Shown here: positions 23,347 to 30,753 of the stretch, in pieces
Position numbering within the stretch: the first letter of the stretch is position 1
Layout of the letters: each line of letters opens with the position of its first letter
Assembly (NCBI GenBank): GCA_045039925.1
Contig: CP108400.1
Span: 4,402,001 to 4,466,000 of the forward strand
From: Yinghuangia sp045039925
Lineage (GTDB): Bacteria > Actinomycetota > Actinomycetes > Streptomycetales > Streptomycetaceae
Length of the DNA stretch: 64,000 nt
Direction: 5' to 3'
The notes under the pieces: generated by a model
The model's input: only the letters and a program-made list of their open reading frames with translations
Told to the model about the DNA's origin: nothing
The model's database searches: none
Made by a program: the position numbers and the translations under genes

Positions 23347-24648
23347 TCAGGCGACCTGTGCCTCGGCGGTGGCCTCGGTCGCAGGGGCGGAGGTCGGCCC
23401 CTCGGCCAGAGCCTCCGGGTTGATCTGGATGCCGCTCCCCCGGACCGAAGCGATGGCCTGCGCCGATCGGAGCGTCTTCGCCGCGGCCAAGGCGACGTCC
23501 CGCAGGTGCTCGACGCGCATACGGTGCGCTCCGACACCACCGGGGGTACCGGCGAGCAGCAGAGCCAGCTCCTCCGGCTTCATGGCCGCCAGGTCGGCGA
23601 GGATCGCACCCGCGTCGCCCAAGCGCTCGATCTTCCGGACGACCTTTGCTCGTTCGACAACGATCCGCTCTCGCTCCTCGACGGGCATGTCGAGCGAGCC
23701 GGGGAGGACATCCTGCTTGGCCTTGCCGTCCGCCGCGGGGGTGTCCTCCGCGAGGACGAAGAAGGAGCCCTGTTCCTGCATGCGCCTCTCCTCGTCGCGG
23801 GCGGCCTGGGCGAAGGCTTCAGCGTCGCGGGTGCTCTTGAACTCGCCGCGCGCATGGCGGACGAGGAACCGCATCTGGTTGTCGGCGTTGAGCAGGGAAA
23901 CGTACCAAGCCAGGCCCACCGGCAGATGTCCCTTGGCGAGCGCTTCGCGGGCCGAGTCGCACAGCTTGAGCAGGTCGATCCGCCAGCCGACGTAGGCGAC
24001 GGACTTGCCGACGATTTCCGCCACTTCGTCGACCGTGTACTCCTTGTTGACCAGCCTCTGGAAAGCTTTCGCCTCCTCGATGGGAGTCATGTCCACTCGG
24101 CCGACGTTTTCCGCGACCGCCTTCGCGAGCGTTTCGCGCGACCCATCCGGAACGCCGTGGAGGACGAGGGCAGACATCCGGGCCAGGCCGATGGACTTGG
24201 CCGCGCGCCACCGCCGTTCGCCCATGACGAGGATGTACCGCTTCGTCTCCGGGACGTACCGAACGGTGATCGGTTGGAGCTGCCCCAGCTTCCTCATCGA
24301 CTTGATCAGCCCGGCCATCCCGGCCTCGTCGAAGATCTCGCGCGGCTGGGCCGGGTCGCGGTCGATCCGGTCGGTCGGGACCATCCGCTGGACTGTCTTC
24401 TCGGCGTGGGCCGACGAGCGCTCTGCAGGCGGTTCGGCCGCCGCGGGCGCTTCGGTCGCCGCGGCGTCCGCCGGGGCGGCTGCCGCCGACTTCTTGGCCC
24501 GGGGCGCGCGCTTGGCCGGGGGCTTGTCGGCCTTCGGCGTCGGGGTGGCGGTCTTCGTTCCGCGCGGGGTGCGCTTGGCGGCCGACTTCTTGGTGGGCGC
24601 GGCCTTGTCGGGGGCCGGGGTGGTGTCCTCGGGGGTGGTGGCGGTCAT
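23347..24648 (-). CDS. ParB/RepB-family DNA-binding protein
   Basis: A 433-residue protein. Residues 1-80 are Lys/Ala/Pro-rich, as in histone-like tails. About 85-200 is the ParB N-terminal domain (VPTDRIDRDPAQPREIFDE, VMGERRWRAAKSIG with GERR, and AVAENVGRVDMTPIEEAKAF). The HTH follows (YTVDEVAEIVGKSVAYVGWRIDLLKL). The C-terminal half is helical. It may be a partition or spreading protein for an extrachromosomal state, or a plasmid-type regulator. ATG at 24648 has GGAG at a good distance. The frame is open upstream into the DUF3560 gene with no stop. Confidence 0.8.
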   Translation of the reverse strand: MTATTPEDTTPAPDKAAPTKKSAAKRTPRGTKTATPTPKADKPPAKRAPRAKKSAAAAPADAAATEAPAAAEPPAERSSAHAEKTVQRMVPTDRIDRDPAQPREIFDEAGMAGLIKSMRKLGQLQPITVRYVPETKRYILVMGERRWRAAKSIGLARMSALVLHGVPDGSRETLAKAVAENVGRVDMTPIEEAKAFQRLVNKEYTVDEVAEIVGKSVAYVGWRIDLLKLCDSAREALAKGHLPVGLAWYVSLLNADNQMRFLVRHARGEFKSTRDAEAFAQAARDEERRMQEQGSFFVLAEDTPAADGKAKQDVLPGSLDMPVEERERIVVERAKVVRKIERLGDAGAILADLAAMKPEELALLLAGTPGGVGAHRMRVEHLRDVALAAAKTLRSAQAIASVRGSGIQINPEALAEGPTSAPATEATAEAQVA

Positions 24649-26241
24649 GGCGCGCTCCTGTGCCTGTGAGGGGTTTAGTGGGTAGTCACTATGTCCAACG
24701 CGTGAACGATCACTGAGGTTCCGGGTGTTCTCGGAGAAATCGCAGGTGGGAGCCAGTTTTTCGGCGGCGTCCGGCGTCGCCGTCTCGTGGTCGACCGGAG
24801 CCTCGCACTCGTCCGCCTGCCCCTGACCGTCGACCTGACGGACAGCCGCCTTGGGCGTCGGCTGCTCTGCGGGCGCGTGAGGCGCGGCTTCCGGGAGGGG
24901 CGCGATGGCGCAGACGATGCCGCTCGCCGGGGAGCCGGTCCAGCTTCCCCGATAGGCGTAGCCGCGCTTGGCCAGCAGCGCGGACACTTGAGCCCGGAGC
25001 GATTCCGACCAGACGGACTCGGCGTACACCGTGCCGGGTTCGGCGGCGATGGCCACCGGGGGGTGTCCGGGGTGCGGCTGACCGCGCCCGTTGAGCCAGG
25101 TCAAGGTTGCCTCGGTGCCCTTCCATTGGCAGTCGACCCTGACGCGCTTGGGGATGCTCGGATCACTGCGTCGGCCGGACTTCGCGCGCCGCGCCTCGCG
25201 GAGTTCGGCGGCAGGGGCCGCCTCGGACGCTTCCCTGGCCGACTTGAGGCCGGGCACCTTCCCGTCTGCGAGGAAGGCGCGCATCGCGTCACCGGGGCAG
25301 CGTCCGCCCACTTGCGTGTAGTCGGCGAGGTGTGTCCCCGCCGACCCGTGGAACGTGGCGTCCGCCAGCGTGACCACCCGCTGCGGGGCGAGCCGCAGAT
25401 TCCATGCCACAGACAGCGTTTGGGGGTTCACGCGGGCCACCTCGCGCCATGAGCCGAGGTAGTACACGAAGTCCCCGCCAGCGAAGTCTTCGGCGCTCCA
25501 CATTTTCACGCCGTCGGCCTCGGCCTTCGCGACGATCTGCTCCCAGTAGGCGATCTGCTCGGTCAGGTCCTGGATTTCGCGGGCGTGCCGATCGACCGAA
25601 CTCCAGCCCTCTTCAAGGGCCTTGACGTGGTACCGCTGCTGCTGCCTCAGCTCGGCGCCCAACCTCTTCAAGCGGCGACGGGTCCGCTGCGGGTCCTTCC
25701 GGTGTTCCTCATACGCCTCGGCCGCTCCGGCGCGATCGGTCCAGTACTTGGCGCGTCGGAGTTCCTCGACACCGGCGTGCATGTTCGCTTCGACGCGGGC
25801 CTGGTCCCTCCGTGCCCGGCGCTCACTGTGGTGACCGACGAGGATGGGCTGCCCGAAGGGCCTGGCTTGAGAAATCCGGTCCGCGGCCGCAAACCGGGCC
25901 TCCGATGCCCCGCTGGCTTTGTCGGCGCGTTCGCCGAAGCGACAGGCGCGGTCCTCGGCTCGAACCGTTCGGTCGGCTTCGGCGTCGGCGAAGGTCCGCC
26001 GGGTGTCCTCGTCGATCGTGACCGTCACCTCGTGGCCGGCCGCACGGAGGGCATCCGCCGCTCCGTCGATCAGCCATTTCTTGGCCTCCCGGTCGCGCGA
26101 CTGCCGGATGTAGAGGCAGCCGAGTGTGCGGGAGGGCCGGAATCCGTGGTGCCGCACGATGTCGAAGACGCCGTCGCCCTTGCTGGAGCCGGTGAGGAGC
26201 GTGCCCTCGGCTCGGGTGTGGGTGATTTCGACTGTGGCCAT
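23347..26241 (-). CDS. DUF3560 protein reading through into ParB (continuous 964-residue frame)
   Basis: The DUF3560 part runs from ATG 26241 (MATVEITHTRAEGTLLTG) to about residue 510: a tRNA-synthetase-like or nucleotide-binding look is not evident, but ISQARPFGQPILVGHHSERR is the characteristic DUF3560 block, followed by a long coiled coil (about 140-230) and a DUF3560-type C-terminal part (MWSAEDFAGGDFVYYLGSW). No stop codon occurs before the ParB ATG at 24,648. Instead the frame continues through operator cassette D (translated as HSDYPLN). Either the gene lost its stop and a fusion can be made, or the real DUF3560 stop was removed when the cassette was duplicated. A separate ParB product from 24,648 is also likely. 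Confidence 0.6.
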   Translation of the reverse strand: MATVEITHTRAEGTLLTGSSKGDGVFDIVRHHGFRPSRTLGCLYIRQSRDREAKKWLIDGAADALRAAGHEVTVTIDEDTRRTFADAEADRTVRAEDRACRFGERADKASGASEARFAAADRISQARPFGQPILVGHHSERRARRDQARVEANMHAGVEELRRAKYWTDRAGAAEAYEEHRKDPQRTRRRLKRLGAELRQQQRYHVKALEEGWSSVDRHAREIQDLTEQIAYWEQIVAKAEADGVKMWSAEDFAGGDFVYYLGSWREVARVNPQTLSVAWNLRLAPQRVVTLADATFHGSAGTHLADYTQVGGRCPGDAMRAFLADGKVPGLKSAREASEAAPAAELREARRAKSGRRSDPSIPKRVRVDCQWKGTEATLTWLNGRGQPHPGHPPVAIAAEPGTVYAESVWSESLRAQVSALLAKRGYAYRGSWTGSPASGIVCAIAPLPEAAPHAPAEQPTPKAAVRQVDGQGQADECEAPVDHETATPDAAEKLAPTCDFSENTRNLSDRSRVGHSDYPLNPSQAQERAMTATTPEDTTPAPDKAAPTKKSAAKRTPRGTKTATPTPKADKPPAKRAPRAKKSAAAAPADAAATEAPAAAEPPAERSSAHAEKTVQRMVPTDRIDRDPAQPREIFDEAGMAGLIKSMRKLGQLQPITVRYVPETKRYILVMGERRWRAAKSIGLARMSALVLHGVPDGSRETLAKAVAENVGRVDMTPIEEAKAFQRLVNKEYTVDEVAEIVGKSVAYVGWRIDLLKLCDSAREALAKGHLPVGLAWYVSLLNADNQMRFLVRHARGEFKSTRDAEAFAQAARDEERRMQEQGSFFVLAEDTPAADGKAKQDVLPGSLDMPVEERERIVVERAKVVRKIERLGDAGAILADLAAMKPEELALLLAGTPGGVGAHRMRVEHLRDVALAAAKTLRSAQAIASVRGSGIQINPEALAEGPTSAPATEATAEAQVA
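24675..24750 (-). promoter_or_regulatory. Operator cassette D (TTAGTG-N6-CACTAT)
   Basis: Core TTAGTGGGTAGTCACTAT at 24,675-24,692, 27 bases before the ParB start. The rest (CCAACGC, TTCCGGG, GAGAAATCGCAGG at 24,735-24,747) matches cassettes F and G with a 9-base deletion. It lies inside the open DUF3560-ParB frame. Confidence 0.7.
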
Positions 26242-26268
26242 TCGTCACACCTTTCGATGGGAGAGGAG

Positions 26269-26290
26269 GGCGGGCCCGTAGGGCCCCGCC
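26269..26290 (-). terminator. Short hairpin
   Basis: GGCGGGCCC and GGGCCCCGCC pair with one bulge, between the gene ending at 26,299 and the DUF3560 start. Confidence 0.35.
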
Positions 26291-26298
26291 CGGCAAGG

Positions 26299-26532
26299 TC
26301 AGTTGCCGCTGTGCGTGTCGTCGGGGTCGGTGGCGTCGATGGCGGCCAAGGCCGCCTCGACCGCCGAGGCGGCCATTCGAGCCTTGGCCGCCTTCTCGGC
26401 CGCGCTGGGCCTCAACTGCCACCACCCGCCGGGCCCGACGTGGCCGGAAGCGGACGGCAGCGGTACCAAGTAGGTCGGTTCGTCCGCCCACAAGATCGCG
26501 AGCAGGGCAGCGGTGTTGTTGTCGGGACGCAT
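26299..26532 (-). CDS. Small hypothetical protein
   Basis: A 77-residue protein starting MRPDNNTAALLAILWADEP, with an Ala-rich helix (AEKAAKARMAASAVEAALA) and an acidic end. ATG at 26532 has AAGGAG six bases upstream. A degenerate operator and a hairpin lie just upstream. No family recognised. Confidence 0.55.
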   Translation of the reverse strand: MRPDNNTAALLAILWADEPTYLVPLPSASGHVGPGGWWQLRPSAAEKAAKARMAASAVEAALAAIDATDPDDTHSGN

Positions 26533-26545
26533 GCGGCTCCTTCGT

Positions 26546-26591
26546 TTGGCGGGTAGTCACGAGCGGGGCGGGCCGAACGGGCCCGCCCCGC
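26546..26591 (-). promoter_or_regulatory. Degenerate operator E with adjacent hairpin
   Basis: TTGGCGGGTAGTCACGAG (26,546-26,563) matches the operator core at 14 of 18 positions. It abuts a 12-bp hairpin GCGGGGCGGGCC/GGCCCGCCCCGC (26,563-26,591). Both precede the gene starting at 26,532. Confidence 0.5.
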
Positions 26592-26596
26592 TGGGG

Positions 26597-26896
26597 TCAG
26601 CGGCAGGCCCGGGACTTGGCGACCTTCGCGGCCTTCGCGGCCATGGCCTCCTTGGCGGCCTCGCGGATGGCGACCGTCTGAACATCCTCGGCGCTCACAT
26701 GAAGGAACTCGGTGCCGCCGTAGCCCTCGCGGCCGTCGATCAGGGCCTGGTAGCCCGGGTAGAGCACAACGGACCAGGTGTAGCTGCCGGACTTCACCCA
26801 GGTGTGCAGGTTCTTGCTCACCCGCACCCAGTACGTGGACTTGCTGGCCGCGGCGAAGACCTCGGAGGCGGTTTCGGCGGAGATGGTGGCGCGCAT
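26597..26896 (-). CDS. Small hypothetical protein
   Basis: A 99-residue protein. The middle SGSYTWSVVLYPGYQALIDG suggests beta strands, and the C-terminus is an Ala/Lys-rich basic helix (KEAMAAKAAKVAKSRACR). ATG at 26896 has GAAGGAG upstream and lies 24 bases after operator F. No function is seen. Confidence 0.6.
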   Translation of the reverse strand: MRATISAETASEVFAAASKSTYWVRVSKNLHTWVKSGSYTWSVVLYPGYQALIDGREGYGGTEFLHVSAEDVQTVAIREAAKEAMAAKAAKVAKSRACR

Positions 26897-26919
26897 GGTG
26901 ACTCCTTCGAGCTTGGGTG

Positions 26920-27000
26920 ATAGTGGGTAGACACTATGACTAACGCGGGGACCCCCGGGGGGTACCGGGTAATCGTGGCGATATCGAGAAAGATTGCAGG
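26920..27000 (-). promoter_or_regulatory. Operator cassette F (ATAGTG-N6-CACTAT)
   Basis: Core ATAGTGGGTAGACACTAT at 26,920-26,937, then GACTAACGC, GGTACCGGGT and ATTGCAGG at 26,993-27,000. It aligns base for base in length with cassette G. Confidence 0.75.
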
Positions 27001-27017
27001 CCCGGGGGCCGAAGCGA

Positions 27018-27050
27018 CGCTGGGGAGGCGGGCACCCCGCCTCCCCAGCG
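27018..27050 (-). terminator. Hairpin terminator
   Basis: A perfect 15-bp stem CGCTGGGGAGGCGGG with a three-base loop, directly after the stop at 27,054. Confidence 0.7.
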
Positions 27051-27053
27051 ATT

Positions 27054-27722
27054 TCATGAAGACAAGACGGCCTCGCCGGCCCCGGTGAGCGTGACCGGGC
27101 GGCCCCAGAAGAGCGGGCGGGAGACGTCCTCCTGGGCCCAGCCCTGGTCGATGGCCCACTGCACCATGTCCTTCCGCGGCTTCTCACCGCACTCGACCGC
27201 CACCTTCATGCCTTCCCGGATCGACCCCTCACGGAGCCGCACACCGTTGTCTCGGATGGCCTCCAGGCACCGCCGCTGGCCAGGGGTGATCTTGCGGACG
27301 TCCACGGCCTCGGGGGCGGGCTCTTCGGCCGGCGCCGGGTCCTGGGCCGGAGCCACCTCCTCGTCGATCTCGATCGAGTCGATGATGGCGAGGAAGTTGC
27401 GCAGCCCGTCGTGCTCGACCAGTTCGGCCGCAGTGCGGACCGGGCACGAGCTGGTGCTCGGCCCGTAGCGGAGGAGCTTGTCGAGGGCGTCCTGGCGCTC
27501 CTTGGCGCGCGCTTCGCGGACGCCGATGCGCTCGATGCCCCTGAGGAGTCGCGACCACGGGCGAGCCTTGGCCGCGGTGGCCAGCTGGTGGCTCATCAGG
27601 TGCTGACACTCGGCGCCTTCGACGAGGAGCGCCGCACGCAGGTCTTCGCGCGCCTGGGCGTCCTCGGTGAAAGCGCGCTGCGCGGCCTTGTTGATGCAGT
27701 CGATGGCGGTGGTGACGTCCAC
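27054..27722 (-). CDS. Hypothetical phage protein
   Basis: A 222-residue protein: helical N-terminal half (CINKAAQRAFTEDAQAREDL, LATAAKARPWSRLLRGIERI), an acidic/Pro linker at about 115-140, then a winged-helix-like C-terminal part (ITPGQRRCLEAIRDNGVRL...GRPVTLTGAGEAVL). GTG at 27722 has AAAGGAG upstream. It is divergent from the HTH gene at 27,900, with cassette G between. Confidence 0.6.
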   Translation of the reverse strand: MDVTTAIDCINKAAQRAFTEDAQAREDLRAALLVEGAECQHLMSHQLATAAKARPWSRLLRGIERIGVREARAKERQDALDKLLRYGPSTSSCPVRTAAELVEHDGLRNFLAIIDSIEIDEEVAPAQDPAPAEEPAPEAVDVRKITPGQRRCLEAIRDNGVRLREGSIREGMKVAVECGEKPRKDMVQWAIDQGWAQEDVSRPLFWGRPVTLTGAGEAVLSS

Positions 27723-27744
27723 GGCGGACTCCTTTGTCGTGTGC

Positions 27745-27830
27745 TTAGTGGTTGGACACTATGACTAACGCTGATACTCCCTGGGGGTACCGGGTGGGCG
27801 TGGAAATTTCGCGAGAAATCGCAGGTCAAG
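27745..27830 (-). promoter_or_regulatory. Operator cassette G (TTAGTG-N6-CACTAT)
   Basis: Core TTAGTGGTTGGACACTAT at 27,745-27,762, followed by GACTAACGC, GGTACCGGGT and AAATCGCAGGTC ending at about 27,827. It lies between the divergent gene at 27,722 and the HTH gene at 27,900. Confidence 0.75.
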
Positions 27831-27872
27831 ACCCTGATTACCGTCGCTGCTCCCGAAGAGTTGCGCACGCGC

Positions 27873-27899
27873 TTAGTGGGTACCCCCTACACTCTCGGC
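27873..27899 (+). promoter_or_regulatory. Leaderless promoter of HTH gene with operator half-site
   Basis: TTAGTGGGTA (27,873-27,882), the left half of the operator core, is followed by -10-like TACACT at 27,888-27,893, six bases before the ATG at 27,900. This spacing fits a leaderless mRNA and possible autoregulation. Confidence 0.5.
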
Positions 27900-28190
27900 A
27901 TGGATCAGACGCCGCTCCCCGAGCCGTTCGAGGCCCTGTCCGACTTGGTCGGGGAGCCGACCATCGCGCAGGCGCAAGCCCTGGGCCGTGCGCTCGCCTC
28001 GGTGCCCGATCTGCAGCAGTGGCTCCGTGAGAACCGCCAGCGCACGGTCCGCGCCCTCCTCGACAGCGGGTACGACAGGCACGAGCTGGCCCGGCGCCTG
28101 GGGATCGGTCCGCAGCGCGTGTCCGACATCGCCAGCGGCCACGGCCGCCCCGACTCGAAGCGCTCTAAACCACGCGGCGCGAAGGACTGA
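27900..28190 (+). CDS. Small HTH regulator (candidate ligand of the ATAGTG operators)
   Basis: A 96-residue protein with a clear HTH in its C-terminal half: ALLDSGYDRHELARRLGIGP and QRVSDIASGHGRP. The N-terminal half is helical (EALSDLVGEPTIAQAQALGR). It is on the plus strand, against surrounding transcription, divergent from gene 27,054-27,722, with cassette G and an operator half-site in between. This is the usual arrangement of an autoregulated repressor, so it is the best local candidate for binding ATAGTG-N6-CACTAT, though this is inference. Confidence 0.7.
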   Translation: MDQTPLPEPFEALSDLVGEPTIAQAQALGRALASVPDLQQWLRENRQRTVRALLDSGYDRHELARRLGIGPQRVSDIASGHGRPDSKRSKPRGAKD

Positions 28191-28219
28191 GACAGCGTTG
28201 GGCGTTCGCCCCGGGCGCA

Positions 28220-28651
28220 CTACGACGTCCACTGGTAGTCGTGCCAGTCGTAACCGGACTCGTCGAAGGTGATGCGAGTCCGGGCGACGGTGCCTTCGGG
28301 GCAGGCGTCGTCGTAGATCTTCAAGTGCCCGGCGAGCTGATGTCCGGTGTCCTGGATCAGGTCGACGACGAGCGCGCAGGTATTTTCGAGCGCCCAGCGG
28401 CGGCCGTTGATGCTGATGCCGATGGCGCGTGCATGAGTCGGCTTGCCCTCGCTGTCGAGGGTGGCGGGGTCGGGGACGATCACGACGTCGCAATCGCTCT
28501 CGTAGCGCCCGACGTTGAACTTGTGGAGTTCGTCCCCGGCGAGATTGACGGGCGCGACCTTGGGGCAGCCGCGGTCGTACAACACGGTGAGCGGGATCGG
28601 CGGGATGATCTCGACGAGTTCGGTCCCGTCGTTGTCGTAATCGACACCCAT
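28220..28651 (-). CDS. Hypothetical protein
   Basis: A 143-residue acidic, beta-rich protein (ELVEIIPPIPLTVLYDRGCP, CDVVIVPDP, ARAIGISINGRRWALENTCA, FDESGYDWHDYQW). Its length and closing W-x-x-Y-x-W resemble the IGGF-W-WY family only weakly. It meets the HTH gene tail to tail. No family recognised. Confidence 0.6.
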   Translation of the reverse strand: MGVDYDNDGTELVEIIPPIPLTVLYDRGCPKVAPVNLAGDELHKFNVGRYESDCDVVIVPDPATLDSEGKPTHARAIGISINGRRWALENTCALVVDLIQDTGHQLAGHLKIYDDACPEGTVARTRITFDESGYDWHDYQWTS

Positions 28652-28695
28652 GGCGGTGGTCTCCTTCGCGTTCGTGGATCAGACGTAGCGGCGTG

Positions 28696-29871
28696 CTACT
28701 GCAGGCAGTTCGAGGACTCGGTGCGCATGTCGAACAGCCCGAGCTGTTCGTCACTCGGTGCCGCCGGGAGCGGGGGCAGGTCCAGGGGGCGGAGTGGGGA
28801 CATCCGGGGCAGCTCGGGCTTCGGCACCGCGCAGCCCGCCTCGGCGCGCAGTTCATCGACGGCTGCCGGGTCGAGGTTGTATTCGGCGATCTCCTCAGGG
28901 GTGGGCATCCAGCCCACCGGGCGTCTGCGCCCGAGGCGGTGGGTGATGCCCTGGACGGTCGCCCACACCTTCCAGAGGCGGTCGTCCCGCTCCTCCCAGG
29001 CGATCAGCTCATCCAAGGCGGCGTACATGACGTCGCGTTCGGCGTCCCGCTTCCGCTGCTCCTCGGCCGCAGCCCGCTTCCTCCGGCTCGCCTCCTCGCC
29101 GCCCAGGAGGGGGTGCAGTGGCGCCCGCTCCTCCTTGGCGTTTTTCGGAGTCGGGGTGGGCCGCCACCGGCGCCAGAGGAGAAGCGCGTGCCGTCCGTCT
29201 GCCGTCAATGCGACACGCTTGCTCCCGGGACCGTAGGGCTCGGTGATGACGAGGAAGCCGCCCTTCACAAGTGGGTCGATGCGGCCGTCGGCCACGGTTC
29301 GGCCCGCCCATCCGGGTCGGGGGTAGTGCCGGAGCACGCCGTCTCGGTTGAAGAGGAGTTGGATGGAGCCGGCCGCGCTCAGCAGTTCGGCCTGTCCGGC
29401 CGACCAGCGGAGTTCGTCCGCCTGCCGCTTCTGCCAGGCCCTCTCCCGAAACACTTCGAGGAACGAGCCTGCAGGGGAACCAGCTTCGGGGAGGTGTCGG
29501 CGAGGCGCCGGGCCGGCAGCCGCTTCGGCGGCCTGCCGGGCATCGGCAGAGACCTCAACAGGGGCGGGCGGGACTTCCCTGGTCCGGGGCCCGTAGTTGG
29601 CGATGTCGGCCATTGGGCGGCTGCCGTTCGGGTACTGCACGGAGACGCGGAACTCGAACGGACCTTCCTTGGAACGTTGTTCGATCTCGTCCGCGTACGC
29701 GGCGATCGTCAGGTCCGCGTGCTCAGTGAGCGCCAGGACGTGCGTCCCGATCCGCTCGCCGTTGCGGTAGGTGCCTGCCACGCGGAAGTCGCTGCCTTGG
29801 CCAAGGCCGAGCCCTCGCAGGATGCGGGCGATGGCCACGGTCGGGGTCCGCAGTGGCTGGGTGGTTCGCAT
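28696..29871 (-). CDS. Hypothetical phage protein, coiled coil
   Basis: A 391-residue protein. The N-terminal 95 residues form an alpha/beta domain (RILRGLGLGQGSDFRVAGTY, TIAAYADEIEQRS) that reads like a small nucleic-acid- or peptide-binding domain. The middle has a winged-helix-like stretch (SAAGSIQLLFNRDGVLRHYP and VADGRIDPLVKGGFLVITEP, then VALTADGRHALLLWRRW). A basic coiled coil (about 270-300) and a Pro-rich tail follow. ATG at 29871 has GGGAGGGAG upstream. The GTCCGGAC cluster 2 lies just upstream. Confidence 0.6.
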   Translation of the reverse strand: MRTTQPLRTPTVAIARILRGLGLGQGSDFRVAGTYRNGERIGTHVLALTEHADLTIAAYADEIEQRSKEGPFEFRVSVQYPNGSRPMADIANYGPRTREVPPAPVEVSADARQAAEAAAGPAPRRHLPEAGSPAGSFLEVFRERAWQKRQADELRWSAGQAELLSAAGSIQLLFNRDGVLRHYPRPGWAGRTVADGRIDPLVKGGFLVITEPYGPGSKRVALTADGRHALLLWRRWRPTPTPKNAKEERAPLHPLLGGEEASRRKRAAAEEQRKRDAERDVMYAALDELIAWEERDDRLWKVWATVQGITHRLGRRRPVGWMPTPEEIAEYNLDPAAVDELRAEAGCAVPKPELPRMSPLRPLDLPPLPAAPSDEQLGLFDMRTESSNCLQ

Positions 29872-29958
29872 GGCTCCCTCCCGAGTAGTCGTTGGTGGTC
29901 GAAGAAGTCGGGGTGGTGGTGGGGGTGTCCGGGTCTGACCGGGCTCAGCCCGACACGT

Positions 29959-30054
29959 GTCCGGACAGGTGTCCGGACACCGATCCGTTTGTCCGGACAG
30001 GTGTCCGCCAGTTCGGCGTTCTCGCTGGTCAACGTGTCCGGATGCCGTCCGGAC
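29959..30054. repeat. GTCCGGAC palindrome cluster 2
   Basis: Exact GTCCGGAC at 29,959-29,966, 29,971-29,978, 29,991-29,998 and 30,047-30,054, with one-base variants. This cluster is in the intergenic region between the genes at 30,060 and 29,871, so the repeat does not depend on coding. Confidence 0.75.
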
Positions 30055-30059
30055 GCCCG

Positions 30060-30689
30060 TCATTCGGCGACGTTGCAGGCGCACACAGTGCGGTCCCCCC
30101 ACCGATTGATCTCGATCTCCCAGCCGCACTCGTCGCATAGCGCGTCGCGCCATTCCGGACCGCGTGAGTCGGGGACCGAGACGGTGGGTCCCCGGCCGCA
30201 CATGCCGCACCTGCCGGTCACGGTCTGCTCTACCTCAGCGCGCAGTTCGACCAGGCGTCGGCGTTGGCGGCCGATGCCGAGTCCGGCGAGCGGGGCCGTC
30301 GCGTAAGGCCAGACCTGACGTGCTGCGGTGACATACGCCGCCCCTGCGAGCACGATGACGTCCCTGGCCCAAGCCACGCCGAGCTTGCGGGCCTGCACCT
30401 GCAGAGTTGAGTCACGTACTTCGCCGCGGTCACCCCAAGTCATGGCGTAGGGCGCCACGACCTGGCCAACGGGCATGAGTCCGTGCCGTGCCGACAGGAT
30501 GAGGATCGTCCCGCCGTCCGCGATCAAGGCATCGGCGGTCGCCCGGCACGCGCGGTGGTAACTGCCGACGTACAACTCGCCGGCCGGGGCGGGCTCGGTT
30601 GCCTTCGCCACGGAGCAGGGGATAACCACGACGCGTTCCGAGGCAGGGACCAGCAGGGTGCGCTCATGGACGCTGCGGGCAAAGCTCAT
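30060..30689 (-). CDS. DUF6884-like protein with zinc ribbon
   Basis: A 209-residue protein. VVVIPCSVAKATEPAPAGEL, YVGSYHRACRATADAL and LILSARHGLMPVG are the three blocks typical of DUF6884. The C-terminus has CGMCGRG, CDECGW and a final CAC, fitting a zinc ribbon. DUF6884 proteins occur in actinophages; their activity is not established. ATG at 30689 is preceded by a hairpin. Confidence 0.7.
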   Translation of the reverse strand: MSFARSVHERTLLVPASERVVVIPCSVAKATEPAPAGELYVGSYHRACRATADALIADGGTILILSARHGLMPVGQVVAPYAMTWGDRGEVRDSTLQVQARKLGVAWARDVIVLAGAAYVTAARQVWPYATAPLAGLGIGRQRRRLVELRAEVEQTVTGRCGMCGRGPTVSVPDSRGPEWRDALCDECGWEIEINRWGDRTVCACNVAE

Positions 30690-30712
30690 TCGGATCTTCC
30701 TTGGTGTTGGAG

Positions 30713-30734
30713 GGCGGGCCCGGCCGGGCCCGCC
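30713..30734 (-). terminator. Palindromic hairpin
   Basis: GGCGGGCCCGG directly followed by its reverse complement CCGGGCCCGCC, between genes 30,754 and 30,689. Confidence 0.45.
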
Positions 30735-30753
30735 GGAGTGGGTGCTGTCGGTG

